Below, piece after piece: positions 7,982-16,412 of a stretch of 25,068 nt of DNA; position 1 is the first letter of the stretch; the number at the start of each line of letters is the position of its first letter. The position numbers and the translations under genes were made by a program. The stretch is from Muribaculaceae bacterium (lineage in GTDB: Bacteria > Bacteroidota > Bacteroidia > Bacteroidales > Muribaculaceae). The stretch is taken from assembly GCA_009775365.1 (NCBI GenBank), contig VSPM01000038.1, positions 1 through 25,068 of the forward strand. Direction: 5' to 3'. The notes beneath the pieces are model-generated. The model worked only from the letters and a program-made list of their open reading frames with translations, had not been told where the DNA came from and did not search any database.

Positions 7982-10900
7982 TTATTCTTGATGTTTTTTA
8001 TAAGCGGTCCTGAGGCTGTCCGACAATATGTCGACACGTTGCTTAGACCATATTATCCTGCGGGTCTCGTTAGATACAGCCGCCCGTTGACCCGCCGACA
8101 GGCTTTTATAATACTGTTCCCAACTTTTGGCCTGACTGCCGATTGCCTCAGATTCTTTAAGGGCGCGACGTAGCATTTCGATGTCTTCGGTGACTTTATA
8201 AACTTGAAACATCGTGCTCAAATATTCTGCGCCTTCATAGAAAGTGGAATCTGTCAGAGTGAACGTTCCGGCTTCTATCAATGAATATGGATACATCATT
8301 GCCGCTTGCACCAAAGCATTGCGTGCTTCTCCGCTATGCCCTTTATCCAGGAGTTCTTTTGCTCCTATGATGATTGCGCCCCGCTGACGTCGCTTCATGT
8401 CTTTTATCACAGGGTCGGCATAGGATTCTTTCTGTATGGAATTCGATGGAGCGGCGATTCTCATGTCTGAGATGATAGTGGAATTGAATGCCGAGTCCAT
8501 AAGGAATGGCGCGTAGACGCGTGCGTACACGCTTTGGCGGGTGGCATCCGAGAGAGGCTTATGAAAAGAATATTGCACAGGATTCAAAAAATACACGCTT
8601 CTTGGTGCCGACTCCTCAAGGTTAGAGGCGAGAATGTCGAGAATCATAAGCTGGCGAAAAGGAATCATCGGGGAGCCGGGGTTAAGTTTGCGGAGATCTA
8701 TCACCAGTGTGTCGGCCATCGTTCGCCCCGGGAGAGTCACTTTTGAATGCCTCATCACAGGGGCTCCGCCGGTGGTTGCATACAGTTCCTTCAGGGCGTC
8801 AATTAACGGGATGGGCGCACTGTCGGCATCATTTGTCAGCTTCGTAAAAGAATAGGCTCCATATGCTATGTCTTCCAGCCTTGCAGTGAGCCTGAGCCCT
8901 CTGTCTCCCTGCTTCATAAGATTCACAACGTAGTCGGGAGATGCAAGATACGACAGGTCAACCACAGTGTGACAGTGTCCGATGTTCATCACTTCCTGGG
9001 CATACCATAGAGGGAAAGTGTAATTGTCGCCTTGGGAAAAGATTATGGCAGGCCTATCCATTTTCAGTATCCTTGAAGCGAAATCATAAGGTTCGCCGCG
9101 TCCGGTCCTGTCATGGTCGTCATAATTTTCCACAGCCATAATGATTCCGGGCAGCAAAGACAGGGCGAACGCAGCCGAAAGTGTTGCACTTTGCTTCATA
9201 TGTAATTTTGCAACGGCTTTTGCCATAGCCATTGCACCGAATCCAATCCACATGCAGAAAGCCATGTAGGAGCCTAAAAAAGAATAGTCTCGTTCTCGCG
9301 GTTCGCCCGGGTCCTGATTAAGGTAGACCACAATGGCCAGCCCCGTCATCAGGAAGAAAAGCGAGATTATCGCCATAATTCTTCTGCCCTCTCTCCCGGA
9401 GCGTGCGAGATATATCATGCCGGCCAGCCCTATCAGGAACGGAATGCAGAAATATACGTTTCTCCCTTTGTTGCCGTTTGATGCGTGATCGGGCATGAGC
9501 GATTGGTCGCCGAGCATGGCATTGTCGACAGGCGCAAAGCCGGTAATGAAATTTCCATGCTCGATTTCTCCTGTGGAGTGATAGTCATTCTGCCGGCCCA
9601 TAAAATTCCATAAAAGATAGCGGAAATACATGTAGGCAGCCTGGTATGTGGCAAACATTTTGAGATTCTGCATATACGTAGGCCTGTATGACACGTTTTC
9701 GGCTCTCGTCCCGTCAGGCAGGATTTTCCCTGCAAGATTTCCGAGGGAGTCGATAGTTTCCGACGCCGCCACTTTCACCATGTTGCCGATATTCATTCCG
9801 GCCCAGTCTTCATAGCTTTCGAGGTCATACTTCGAGCCGCCTGTGATTCGAGGCAGCCACATGTCGAGTTCCGGAGTGGTCACGGGGGAGAATGAGTAAT
9901 CGGCAAGCAGATACCCGTTTCCCTGTTGCGCAGTCATTATGTTTTTTGCAGAGTCATCAGCCGATAAAAGCCCGCTGCGGTGGTGCAATCTTGCCCCCGG
10001 CATCAGCGGCACAAAGCGAGGATGCTTCTTTTTCAAGATCAGCCGAGAATATTCGGGGCGTGATTTTCCGGCCTTCCATTCCTCTTTCACGAGCGGCTTG
10101 CTGAAAGGTGTGCGCCCATAAAACAGAGGTTTCGAGCCATATTGGTCGCGTTCGATATATGATTTCAGGGCAAACACATCGGTAGGGGCCGCCTCGTTCA
10201 TTGGGGGAGAGGCATAGCCTCTGACGAGTATCATGGCAAAAGAGAAATAGCCGAGCAGCAGCATTCCTGCCATCCATGTGCATATATATACTCTCCGGCC
10301 GGAAGGCTTGTCGTAATGGCGGTCGGCCAAAGCAAGAGCCGTAATGAAAACCACAGTAAGGAATATCGGGAAAGCGATCACTCCTGAGAAATAGGGGAGA
10401 TTGAAAGTGTTGACGGCCGTTAGCTCAAACCATTCTCCAATGCGGAGGATTCCTGACATTATTCCCGTCAGCATCAAGGCGATTAAGGCGAAAGAGATTA
10501 AGATTGCGCCCCATGCTTTCCATTGCGCTCCCGGAGCCGGATTCCTTTTGAACGCATATATAAGCGCGAAAACCGGAATGCACAGCAGATTCAATTGGTG
10601 CACCCCGAGTGAAAGCCCTGTGATATAGGCGACAAGGATGTATATACGCGCTCTTTTGCCGGCGTTGCCGGCTGAAACTGCGCGGAGCATAAGCCATATC
10701 GAGAAAGAGGAAAGGAAAGCCGACATGGCGTAGACTTCGGCCTCTACAGCCGAAAACCACGCCGAATCGCAAAAAGCGAAGCATAGCCCGCCGCATAATG
10801 ACGCGCAAGCAGGCAGCAGGCAGCCGTGAGTGCTATGCGGGCTTGAATTGCTGCTTACTATTTTTTGCGCCAGCAAGAAAATTATTCGCGACAAGAACAA

Positions 10901-11182
10901 GGCGGCGAGAGCCATGAAGAGCCCGCTGCATAGGTTTATTACAAAAGCGTGGGTATGAGGAGGGAAAAACATCGTGGCGGCTCTCATTGCCAGCATCCAC
11001 ACGGGATTCCCGGGAGGGTGGCCTATTTCAAGGAGCGAGGCGCAGGTCACATATTCAGGACAGTCCCAGAAAGATGCGTGCCTGTCGGCAGTGAGCCAAT
11101 ATACAGTCAATGCAGCAACAAACACAATATAAGAAGTTATGTCGCAGGCATGTCGGAGTAATGAACGGGTGTTGAAATACAT
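7982..11182 (-). CDS. DUF2723 (GT117/TMEM260-like) membrane glycosyltransferase
   Basis: Large polytopic membrane protein of 1066 residues. The N-terminal half (about 15-370, then 570-700) is rich in hydrophobic helices and begins with the DUF2723 hallmark: acidic residues in SFWDCPEYVTCASLLEIGHP (37-56), typical of a GT-C luminal or periplasmic active-site loop, followed by PPGNPVWML. The C-terminal half is mostly soluble and probably periplasmic. DUF2723 is the bacterial relative of TMEM260, an animal protein O-mannosyltransferase; Bacteroidetes members are annotated as family 117 glycosyltransferases. A role in envelope protein or lipid glycosylation is inferred; the substrate is unknown. 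It starts 3 bp after the upstream SDR gene, which implies coupled translation. Confidence 0.9.
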   Translation of the reverse strand: MYFNTRSLLRHACDITSYIVFVAALTVYWLTADRHASFWDCPEYVTCASLLEIGHPPGNPVWMLAMRAATMFFPPHTHAFVINLCSGLFMALAALFLSRIIFLLAQKIVSSNSSPHSTHGCLLPACASLCGGLCFAFCDSAWFSAVEAEVYAMSAFLSSFSIWLMLRAVSAGNAGKRARIYILVAYITGLSLGVHQLNLLCIPVFALIYAFKRNPAPGAQWKAWGAILISFALIALMLTGIMSGILRIGEWFELTAVNTFNLPYFSGVIAFPIFLTVVFITALALADRHYDKPSGRRVYICTWMAGMLLLGYFSFAMILVRGYASPPMNEAAPTDVFALKSYIERDQYGSKPLFYGRTPFSKPLVKEEWKAGKSRPEYSRLILKKKHPRFVPLMPGARLHHRSGLLSADDSAKNIMTAQQGNGYLLADYSFSPVTTPELDMWLPRITGGSKYDLESYEDWAGMNIGNMVKVAASETIDSLGNLAGKILPDGTRAENVSYRPTYMQNLKMFATYQAAYMYFRYLLWNFMGRQNDYHSTGEIEHGNFITGFAPVDNAMLGDQSLMPDHASNGNKGRNVYFCIPFLIGLAGMIYLARSGREGRRIMAIISLFFLMTGLAIVVYLNQDPGEPRERDYSFLGSYMAFCMWIGFGAMAMAKAVAKLHMKQSATLSAAFALSLLPGIIMAVENYDDHDRTGRGEPYDFASRILKMDRPAIIFSQGDNYTFPLWYAQEVMNIGHCHTVVDLSYLASPDYVVNLMKQGDRGLRLTARLEDIAYGAYSFTKLTNDADSAPIPLIDALKELYATTGGAPVMRHSKVTLPGRTMADTLVIDLRKLNPGSPMIPFRQLMILDILASNLEESAPRSVYFLNPVQYSFHKPLSDATRQSVYARVYAPFLMDSAFNSTIISDMRIAAPSNSIQKESYADPVIKDMKRRQRGAIIIGAKELLDKGHSGEARNALVQAAMMYPYSLIEAGTFTLTDSTFYEGAEYLSTMFQVYKVTEDIEMLRRALKESEAIGSQAKSWEQYYKSLSAGQRAAVSNETRRIIWSKQRVDILSDSLRTAYKKHQE

Positions 11183-11185
11183 TTT

Positions 11186-11929
11186 TCAGACTTTGATTTT
11201 TTCAGAGCCCCACGGAGTTAAGAATATGCGCCCGGTGCGATTGCTTGTCACTGCCCGGATTGCTGTCTTTGCGGCTCTCCGGGGTTTGAAGCAGAAAGGG
11301 CGGAAAAAGATGTCGGTAAGAGGGTCGAACCACTTTCCCATTGAAAGCATAGGGGTGTCGACCACTCCGGGGTCTGTGCAATTGACCCTGATGTCTCTTC
11401 CTTTCAACTCTTCCGACAGATGCCCCGCATATCGGGTAATAAGTTTCTTCGACAAGGCGTAGGCTTTTAGCCTGCCATAACAGTCGGCAGGAATGTCGTC
11501 GGTTATTTTTTGAAAAGGAAACCATGTGCGTGTGGCTGAAGTTGTGAAAACCACGCCGGCTCCGTCATTTAGCGCCGGCAGAAGCAATTCCGTGAGCATC
11601 CTGGTGTTGTGATAGTTCACATTCATGGTGTCTTCACGTCCGTCAGGGCCTGTGCGGTATTGCCCGTTCATCACCCCTGCATTATGGATTATGCCGTCGA
11701 GCCTGACATGGCTGAGTTTCCCGGCAGCCTCTTTCACCGATTTTGAATCGGCAAGGTCAAGCATAAGGGTGTCAGGCGTTGTGTTATATTCAGCCTTGAT
11801 TTCATATGCCAGAGATGCGGCCTTCCACTCGGAACGGCAGGCAAGAATCACATTGTGGCCATTGGCTGTGAGACCTTTGGCAATCTCTTTCCCTATGGCT
11901 CCTGTGGCCCCTGTGAGTAAAATCTTCAT
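11186..11929 (-). CDS. Short-chain dehydrogenase/reductase (retinol-dehydrogenase-like), candidate hydroxysteroid dehydrogenase
   Basis: NAD(P)-dependent oxidoreductase of the classical SDR superfamily, 247 residues. Visible motifs are the cofactor loop TGATGAIG (6-13), HNAG (82-85), catalytic Ser in TTSATRTW (129-136), Tyr-Lys in YALSK (Y157, K161) and DPGVVDTPM after the catalytic site. An Arg (R32 in ACRSE) after the second strand suggests NADP preference. The TSATRTW and DPGVVDT features resemble the retinol/WW-oxidoreductase branch. The substrate cannot be assigned from sequence alone. Position in an operon with a 5-alpha-reductase and an OYE reductase makes a 3-oxo or 3-hydroxy steroid a reasonable guess. 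It overlaps the upstream SDR gene by 4 bp (ATGA, 11926-11929). Confidence 0.85.
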   Translation of the reverse strand: MKILLTGATGAIGKEIAKGLTANGHNVILACRSEWKAASLAYEIKAEYNTTPDTLMLDLADSKSVKEAAGKLSHVRLDGIIHNAGVMNGQYRTGPDGREDTMNVNYHNTRMLTELLLPALNDGAGVVFTTSATRTWFPFQKITDDIPADCYGRLKAYALSKKLITRYAGHLSEELKGRDIRVNCTDPGVVDTPMLSMGKWFDPLTDIFFRPFCFKPRRAAKTAIRAVTSNRTGRIFLTPWGSEKIKV

Positions 11930-12747
11930 CTAACTATCCCTTTGTCGAGCAGACGGTGTTTCACCAGCATTCTAACAGGAGTGGGTGTGATCCCTACGAA
12001 AAGAATAGAGATGCGGTTGAGCCATCCGTTTATGTATTGTTTCTTTTTCTTCAGCATGCGGTTGACCGCCTTCCTTGCGAAACTCTCGGGAGTGTCGAGC
12101 ACATGTATCTTCACTGCGAGTTCTTTAAGTTTTGGTGAAAGCCCGAACAGATCGGTCGCGATTCCCCCGGGGCACGCCACAGTCACTCCCACTCCGTAGT
12201 CTTTCATCTCATAGTGAAGAGATCGGCTGAACACTCTGATATATGCCTTGGTCGAGGCATACATTGCAAGTCCCGGCATAGGCATCCAGCAAGACATCGA
12301 CGACATGTTGAGCAGCCAGCCGCAATGAGCGGCCTTGCGCCTGCGGGCAAACCATCTCGAAAGCATTGTCACAGAGCGTATGTGGAGATCGATGAAAGTG
12401 TCGAGCTTTCTTGGAGAAGTTCTTGTTATGGGTGCGAAAGAGAAAATCCCCGCATTGTTTATAAGAATGTCGGGATCAAGGTCTGACTCGTCGCAAAACT
12501 GTTCAATCTGCATAGTGGCGTCTTCTGCCGTGAGGTCGAGCGGGAGCACATACAGAGAGATATTGTCAGGCTCTTCAAGGCTCCTTCTTATAAAACCTGC
12601 GGTTTCATACAATGCGTGCTCGTCGAGATCGGTCAGTATAAGGTCGCAGTTCCTGCGAGCCAATTCGAGCGCGAACTGAGTTCCGATACCACCTGTGGCA
12701 CCGGTCACAATGGCGCAAGAAGATGATAGGTCAACGCGCTTTTTCAT
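11926..12747 (-). CDS. Short-chain dehydrogenase/reductase (17-beta-HSD-like), candidate hydroxysteroid dehydrogenase
   Basis: Classical SDR of 273 residues. The cofactor loop is TGATGGIG (15-22), followed by Asp at the end of strand two (ILTDLD, suggesting NAD). NNAG is at 97-100, LNMSS (146-150) supplies the catalytic Ser, and YASTK gives Tyr163 and Lys167. CPGGIATDL follows. The family resemblance (VTGATGGIG, LNMSSMSCW, YASTKAYI) is to the DltE / very-long-chain 3-oxoacyl reductase / 17-beta-hydroxysteroid dehydrogenase group. The C-terminal 50 residues are basic and moderately hydrophobic (ISILFVGITPTPVRML), so the protein may sit at the membrane. It overlaps the upstream OYE gene by 17 bp and the downstream SDR by 4 bp. 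A 3-beta- or 3-alpha-HSDH role is inferred from context only. Confidence 0.86.
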   Translation of the reverse strand: MKKRVDLSSSCAIVTGATGGIGTQFALELARRNCDLILTDLDEHALYETAGFIRRSLEEPDNISLYVLPLDLTAEDATMQIEQFCDESDLDPDILINNAGIFSFAPITRTSPRKLDTFIDLHIRSVTMLSRWFARRRKAAHCGWLLNMSSMSCWMPMPGLAMYASTKAYIRVFSRSLHYEMKDYGVGVTVACPGGIATDLFGLSPKLKELAVKIHVLDTPESFARKAVNRMLKKKKQYINGWLNRISILFVGITPTPVRMLVKHRLLDKGIVR

Positions 12748-13963
12748 CTCTCTTCTTTATGTCGTCGATTTCCTTCAATATTGCCGGGGGGAGATTGTTG
12801 AGATGCTTGTGGCAGGCCATTTCTAGCGAATACATTCTTGCAATGCAATAGTTCACATGGTCGCAAGAGCAACGGTGGGTGTCGGCCTCTTGCATCCTGT
12901 TCACAAAATCAGGCTCATTGAGAAGCGCTCTGCCCATCTGCACGAAGTCAAACCCTTCTTCATCGATTACAGTGTCGGCGTTTTCTCTGCTCACCACTCC
13001 TCCTACATACACCAGAGGCGTTTTCAGTTCCTGTCTGAAACGGCGTGCGTCGTCGAGAAAATAAAGTTCTTTGAAAGGGGATTTTGGAATCATGAACCGG
13101 CCGAAGGCTCTCACCCCGTATTTCAGCCATAGCTGCGGCATGTAATGGGTCATGGAATATATTGGCATTTCACCGCGCATCACATACATTGGGGCCTTGC
13201 TCACAAATCCTCCCGAAAGCACTATGGCGTGGGTTCCGAGTCGCTCCAGTTCTTTTGCCACTTCGACGCATTCCTCAATCTCCATTCCTCCTTTGAACCC
13301 GTCGCGCATATTTGTCTTCACGAGCACGCCCATGTCGCTGCCGGCGGCTTTCATCACCTCTTCCATACATTCCTGCATGAAGCGCATACGGTTTTGGAGC
13401 GGGCCTCCGTACTCATCATGTCTGCGATTGGTGTATGGCGAAAGGAATTGCGATATGAGATAGCCGTGTCCGGCATGCACTTCCACGCAATCGAACCCGG
13501 CGTCGCGGGCGGTTCTCACAGCGTCGCCGAAACATCGCGCCATCCCCTTTAGTTCATCTTTGCGAAGCCCTCTCACAATGGTTGGGGAATAAAGGTTGAA
13601 TCCTGACGATGCTCCCACGGGCGTGCATCCGGCAGTGGAGCGGTGTGTCATATTTCCGCAATGTCCTATCTGAATTGAGGCTTTTGCACCATGCGAGTGT
13701 ATCCCGTCGGTTATTTCGCGCAGAGATTTCACAATTTCCGGGCGTAGCCATAGCTGAGTCTTGAACGACAGGGCCGACCTGCATATTCCCGCGTAAGCAA
13801 GCGTGGTCATCCCCACGCCGCCTTTGGCCACGCTGAGGTGATAGTCGCGTAGCATAGAGGTTGGGTTGTTGTCTTTGCCCATACCCTCGAAAGCTGCAGA
13901 GCGTATGGTGCGGTTGCGGAGAGTGACTGGGCCTATCGATGCAGGAGTGAACAGATTTTTCAT
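12731..13963 (-). CDS. Old Yellow Enzyme-family NADH:flavin oxidoreductase, candidate steroid delta-4 (5-beta) reductase
   Basis: FMN-dependent ene-reductase of 410 residues, consisting only of the OYE-like TIM barrel plus a short cysteine-containing tail. It lacks the FAD/NADH domain found in BaiCD or FadH, which are about 660 residues. Visible features: LFTPASIGPVTLRNRTIRSA at the start (4-23), the IQIGHCG strand, catalytic-loop motif HAGHGYLISQFLSPYTNRR (163-181) and DEYGG, the phosphate-binding VGGVVS (320-325) and MGRALL (343-348). The tail has Cys365, Cys367, Cys373 and Cys384. This resembles the Fe-S cluster site CxxCNxC, but the middle ligand position is Val370. It lies 22 bp after the 5-alpha-reductase gene. 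Hydride addition to a conjugated 3-oxo-delta-4 (or delta-1) steroid is inferred from the neighbourhood. Confidence 0.88.
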   Translation of the reverse strand: MKNLFTPASIGPVTLRNRTIRSAAFEGMGKDNNPTSMLRDYHLSVAKGGVGMTTLAYAGICRSALSFKTQLWLRPEIVKSLREITDGIHSHGAKASIQIGHCGNMTHRSTAGCTPVGASSGFNLYSPTIVRGLRKDELKGMARCFGDAVRTARDAGFDCVEVHAGHGYLISQFLSPYTNRRHDEYGGPLQNRMRFMQECMEEVMKAAGSDMGVLVKTNMRDGFKGGMEIEECVEVAKELERLGTHAIVLSGGFVSKAPMYVMRGEMPIYSMTHYMPQLWLKYGVRAFGRFMIPKSPFKELYFLDDARRFRQELKTPLVYVGGVVSRENADTVIDEEGFDFVQMGRALLNEPDFVNRMQEADTHRCSCDHVNYCIARMYSLEMACHKHLNNLPPAILKEIDDIKKRDEKAR

Positions 13964-13985
13964 AAGCAGGAAATGAAATATATTG

Positions 13986-14765
13986 TCAGTAGAGGAAAGG
14001 GATTATATACCGGCGTCTCAGCGAGGTGAATTCGGCACCGAATTCTTTTGAATAGCGGGCGTGGAGAGAACGCGCTCTCGGAGCAAGGTTGGCGAATGTC
14101 CAGAGGGCGAACACTGCCCCGGGGGCAGACCACGTGAGGATGGCGAAGCCGGTCCATTCAGTGAATTCTCCTAAATAGTTTGCCGCTGTTACATATTTGT
14201 AAAACCCTTTGCGAGGGATATAGTGGCGAGTGTCGCCGGGTTTTCTTAGATGCCGAATCACATGGTCGGAATGCATGTTTATAGCCATCCCGGCAAAGAA
14301 AACAACAGTGCCGAGGATGAAGAGGGGAGATGTGAGCCAGGAATCTGGATAAGTGCCTGGCTGGGCCACATAGAAGAGCCATCCTCCAATCATGTAGGCG
14401 TTGATTGTGTTGAAAACCATGCCCATAAGCACTATTGCCCATGGCATGCGGCTTTTCCCCCGCATCAGCATTGGGAATATGAATGTGCGCTGGAAATAAT
14501 GCAGCTCAAAGAGTGAGGCCATAACGCACGGCGCGATTTGTGAAGCTCTTGGGCTTGAAGCCCAGATAATTGTCATGCAGAGGAACGCGGGGAGTTCCAT
14601 AGTCACCCAGCCGGTGCGGTTTGAAACCGACGGCCCCCATTTGGGATTATAAGTCATTCCGTATGCCGCTTCGATGCGGTGCAGCGCAATGAACACAATC
14701 ACCGCGAGCACAGCCATCGAGACTGTGATGACATAGAAAACATCCGGGTTGAAAATCATTTCCAT
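13986..14765 (-). CDS. Steroid 5-alpha-reductase (SRD5A-like, 3-oxo-5-alpha-steroid 4-dehydrogenase family)
   Basis: Integral membrane NADPH-dependent reductase expected to saturate the delta-4 double bond of 3-oxo steroids to the 5-alpha (allo) form. The C-terminal half closely follows vertebrate SRD5A: INMHSDHVIRHLRKPGD, IPRKGFYKYVTAANYLGEFTEW in two blocks, and a terminal IIPFLY. Counting from the upstream ATG at 14792, family-critical positions are present: Glu in MELPAF (E66), Tyr in LHYFQRTF (Y99), Asn205 and Glu209 in AANYLGE, and Arg180/Arg183 in the RHLRKPGD segment. About six or seven hydrophobic helices are visible. The start is uncertain. The ATG at 14792 would lie upstream of the predicted promoter -7 box, so ATG 14765 (259 residues) or 14759 (257 residues) is preferred, matching the 250-260-residue family length. 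First gene of the operon running to aroK. Confidence 0.92.
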   Translation of the reverse strand: MEMIFNPDVFYVITVSMAVLAVIVFIALHRIEAAYGMTYNPKWGPSVSNRTGWVTMELPAFLCMTIIWASSPRASQIAPCVMASLFELHYFQRTFIFPMLMRGKSRMPWAIVLMGMVFNTINAYMIGGWLFYVAQPGTYPDSWLTSPLFILGTVVFFAGMAINMHSDHVIRHLRKPGDTRHYIPRKGFYKYVTAANYLGEFTEWTGFAILTWSAPGAVFALWTFANLAPRARSLHARYSKEFGAEFTSLRRRYIIPFLY

Positions 14766-14770
14766 AACGG

Positions 14771-14802
14771 CAAAATTAGCGAAAAAAAGCATTTCTTACA
14801 AC
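14771..14802 (-). promoter_or_regulatory. Promoter of the 5-alpha-reductase operon
   Basis: On the minus strand GTTG (14802-14799), 20-nt spacer, then TAATTTTG (14778-14771). The start is expected around 14766-14767, within 1-8 nt of the candidate ATGs at 14765 and 14759, so the mRNA would be leaderless or nearly so. No operator-like palindrome is obvious. Confidence 0.65.
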
Positions 14803-14971
14803 AACCTCCTCATATTTCGCGCGAATTCAGTAAAAAATAGCGCAGTTACGATGCGGCTCATCTTTCATCCGGTCTAAACAATTAATCCCGGGGCGTGCTC
14901 AAAATATTGGCGCGTCCCTCTTCGTTATTGTATTGGAATTTTTTAATGCGAAGTCCTGTCAGGTTGTTGGC

Positions 14972-16387
14972 ATGGCTTTCAATGTGTTTGTAGTGACCAC
15001 AGATATAAGATTCATACGCGAAGGAAAGCCGCTGTCATGGAGCCGGCGGCTCGGTCTTACTTTGTCGCTTTCACTTCCGGCAATGCTCGCCCAGTTGTCG
15101 GGCATTGCCATGCAGTATATCGACGCCTCAATGGTGGGTCGTCTCGGCGCCGACGCTTCAGCATCCATAGGGTTGATGTCGACGAGCCTGTGGCTGTTTT
15201 GGGGAGTATGCTCTGCAATGACCACCGGCTATTCTGTGCAGCTGGCCCACAAAGTGGGGGCAAACGACAGCGAGGGGGCGCGTAATGTGTTCCGGCAAGG
15301 CATAGTGGCGTCACTACTGTTTAGCCTGGCCATAACGCTGCTGGGAGTGGGGATAGCATGGAGGCTTCCACACTGGCTGGGCGGTGAAGAGCAAATCTGT
15401 GGCAAGGCATCATTATATTTTGTAGTATTTGTTGCCGCTCTGCCACTTCTCACGCTCAATTATCTGGCAGGAGGAATGCTGAGATGTGCCGGAAATATGA
15501 AAGTGCCGAGCCTTTTAAGCGGCTTGATGTGTGCGCTCGACTGCGTGTTTAATTTCCTGTTGATTTTCCCTACAAGAGAGATAAATGTGTTTGGAACTGC
15601 GGTGACAATGCCGGGTGCGGGGCTTGGTGTTCTCGGTGCCGCGCTGGGCACTGTCGGGGCGGAGGCAGTCTGCGCGGCCATGATGATGTGGTATGCCTAC
15701 AGGCGGCAGCCCGACATAAGGCTTGCCGGCTATCGCGGGTCGTGGAGGCTTACAAGGGATGTGACACGAAAAGCCGCCGGAATAGCCACTCCCATGACCG
15801 TGGAGCACGCCGTGATATGCGGCGCGCAGATTGCCATCACTATGATAGTTGCTCCATTGGGAGTGATTGCCATTGCCGCCAATGCGTTTGCAGTCACTGC
15901 GGAAAGTCTTTGCTACATGCCGGGCTATGGCATTGGCGATGCCGCCACAGCCCTTACCGGACAGAGCCACGGTGCAGGGCGGTTCAGCCTTGTTCGTAAA
16001 TTCGGATATATGTCAGTGGGTTTAGGCATGGCGGTCATGACAGTGATGGGCTTGCTGATGTATGTGTTTGCCGATGAGATAATGATGCTCATAACTCCGA
16101 TAGAATCGATAAGCAGCCTCGGCGCTGAAATGCTTAGAATAGAAGCCTGGGCAGAGCCTATGTTTGCGGCCTCGATTGTGGCATATGGTGCGTTTGTGGG
16201 CGTAGGTCATACGAAGTGGCCGGCCATAATGAATTTCGGGAGCATATGGCTTGTGAGGGTGCCGCTGGCATGGTGGATGTCGCAGAGCATGGGCTTGAAA
16301 GGGGTGTGGATAGCAATGTGTGCCGAGCTGACTTTCAGAGGCACAATCTTTTTGCTGCGTTTGCTATTGTTCCGCTGGTGGAAATAG
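14972..16387 (+). CDS. MATE-family multidrug/sodium-coupled efflux transporter
   Basis: Inner-membrane antiporter with about 12 hydrophobic helices, 471 residues from the ATG at 14972 (family usual 440-480). It shows the two-bundle MATE pattern: LPAMLAQLSGIAMQYIDASM with MVGRLGADA in helix 1-2, a second-half repeat starting AAGIATPMTVEHAV, and the GYGIGDAATALTGQ segment typical of MATE helix 8. The open frame extends upstream to a TTG at 14933. ATG 14972 is preferred because the extra 13 residues are not family-like. Substrate unknown. It is transcribed away from the 5-alpha-reductase operon across a 206-bp gap, in which I find no convincing plus-strand promoter. Confidence 0.93.
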   Translation: MAFNVFVVTTDIRFIREGKPLSWSRRLGLTLSLSLPAMLAQLSGIAMQYIDASMVGRLGADASASIGLMSTSLWLFWGVCSAMTTGYSVQLAHKVGANDSEGARNVFRQGIVASLLFSLAITLLGVGIAWRLPHWLGGEEQICGKASLYFVVFVAALPLLTLNYLAGGMLRCAGNMKVPSLLSGLMCALDCVFNFLLIFPTREINVFGTAVTMPGAGLGVLGAALGTVGAEAVCAAMMMWYAYRRQPDIRLAGYRGSWRLTRDVTRKAAGIATPMTVEHAVICGAQIAITMIVAPLGVIAIAANAFAVTAESLCYMPGYGIGDAATALTGQSHGAGRFSLVRKFGYMSVGLGMAVMTVMGLLMYVFADEIMMLITPIESISSLGAEMLRIEAWAEPMFAASIVAYGAFVGVGHTKWPAIMNFGSIWLVRVPLAWWMSQSMGLKGVWIAMCAELTFRGTIFLLRLLLFRWWK

Positions 16388-16412
16388 TGAAACTGCAAGG
16401 AGCGTGTCAATA

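Noticed and set aside
14933..14971. TTG start for the MATE protein
   Set aside because: The 13 extra residues are not family-like, and an ATG at 14972 gives a normal-length MATE protein.
14793..14971. Riboswitch or plus-strand promoter in the divergent gap before the MATE gene
   Set aside because: I found no conserved aptamer-like pairing. The best TTG (14907-14909) has no TAnnTTTG at the required distance.
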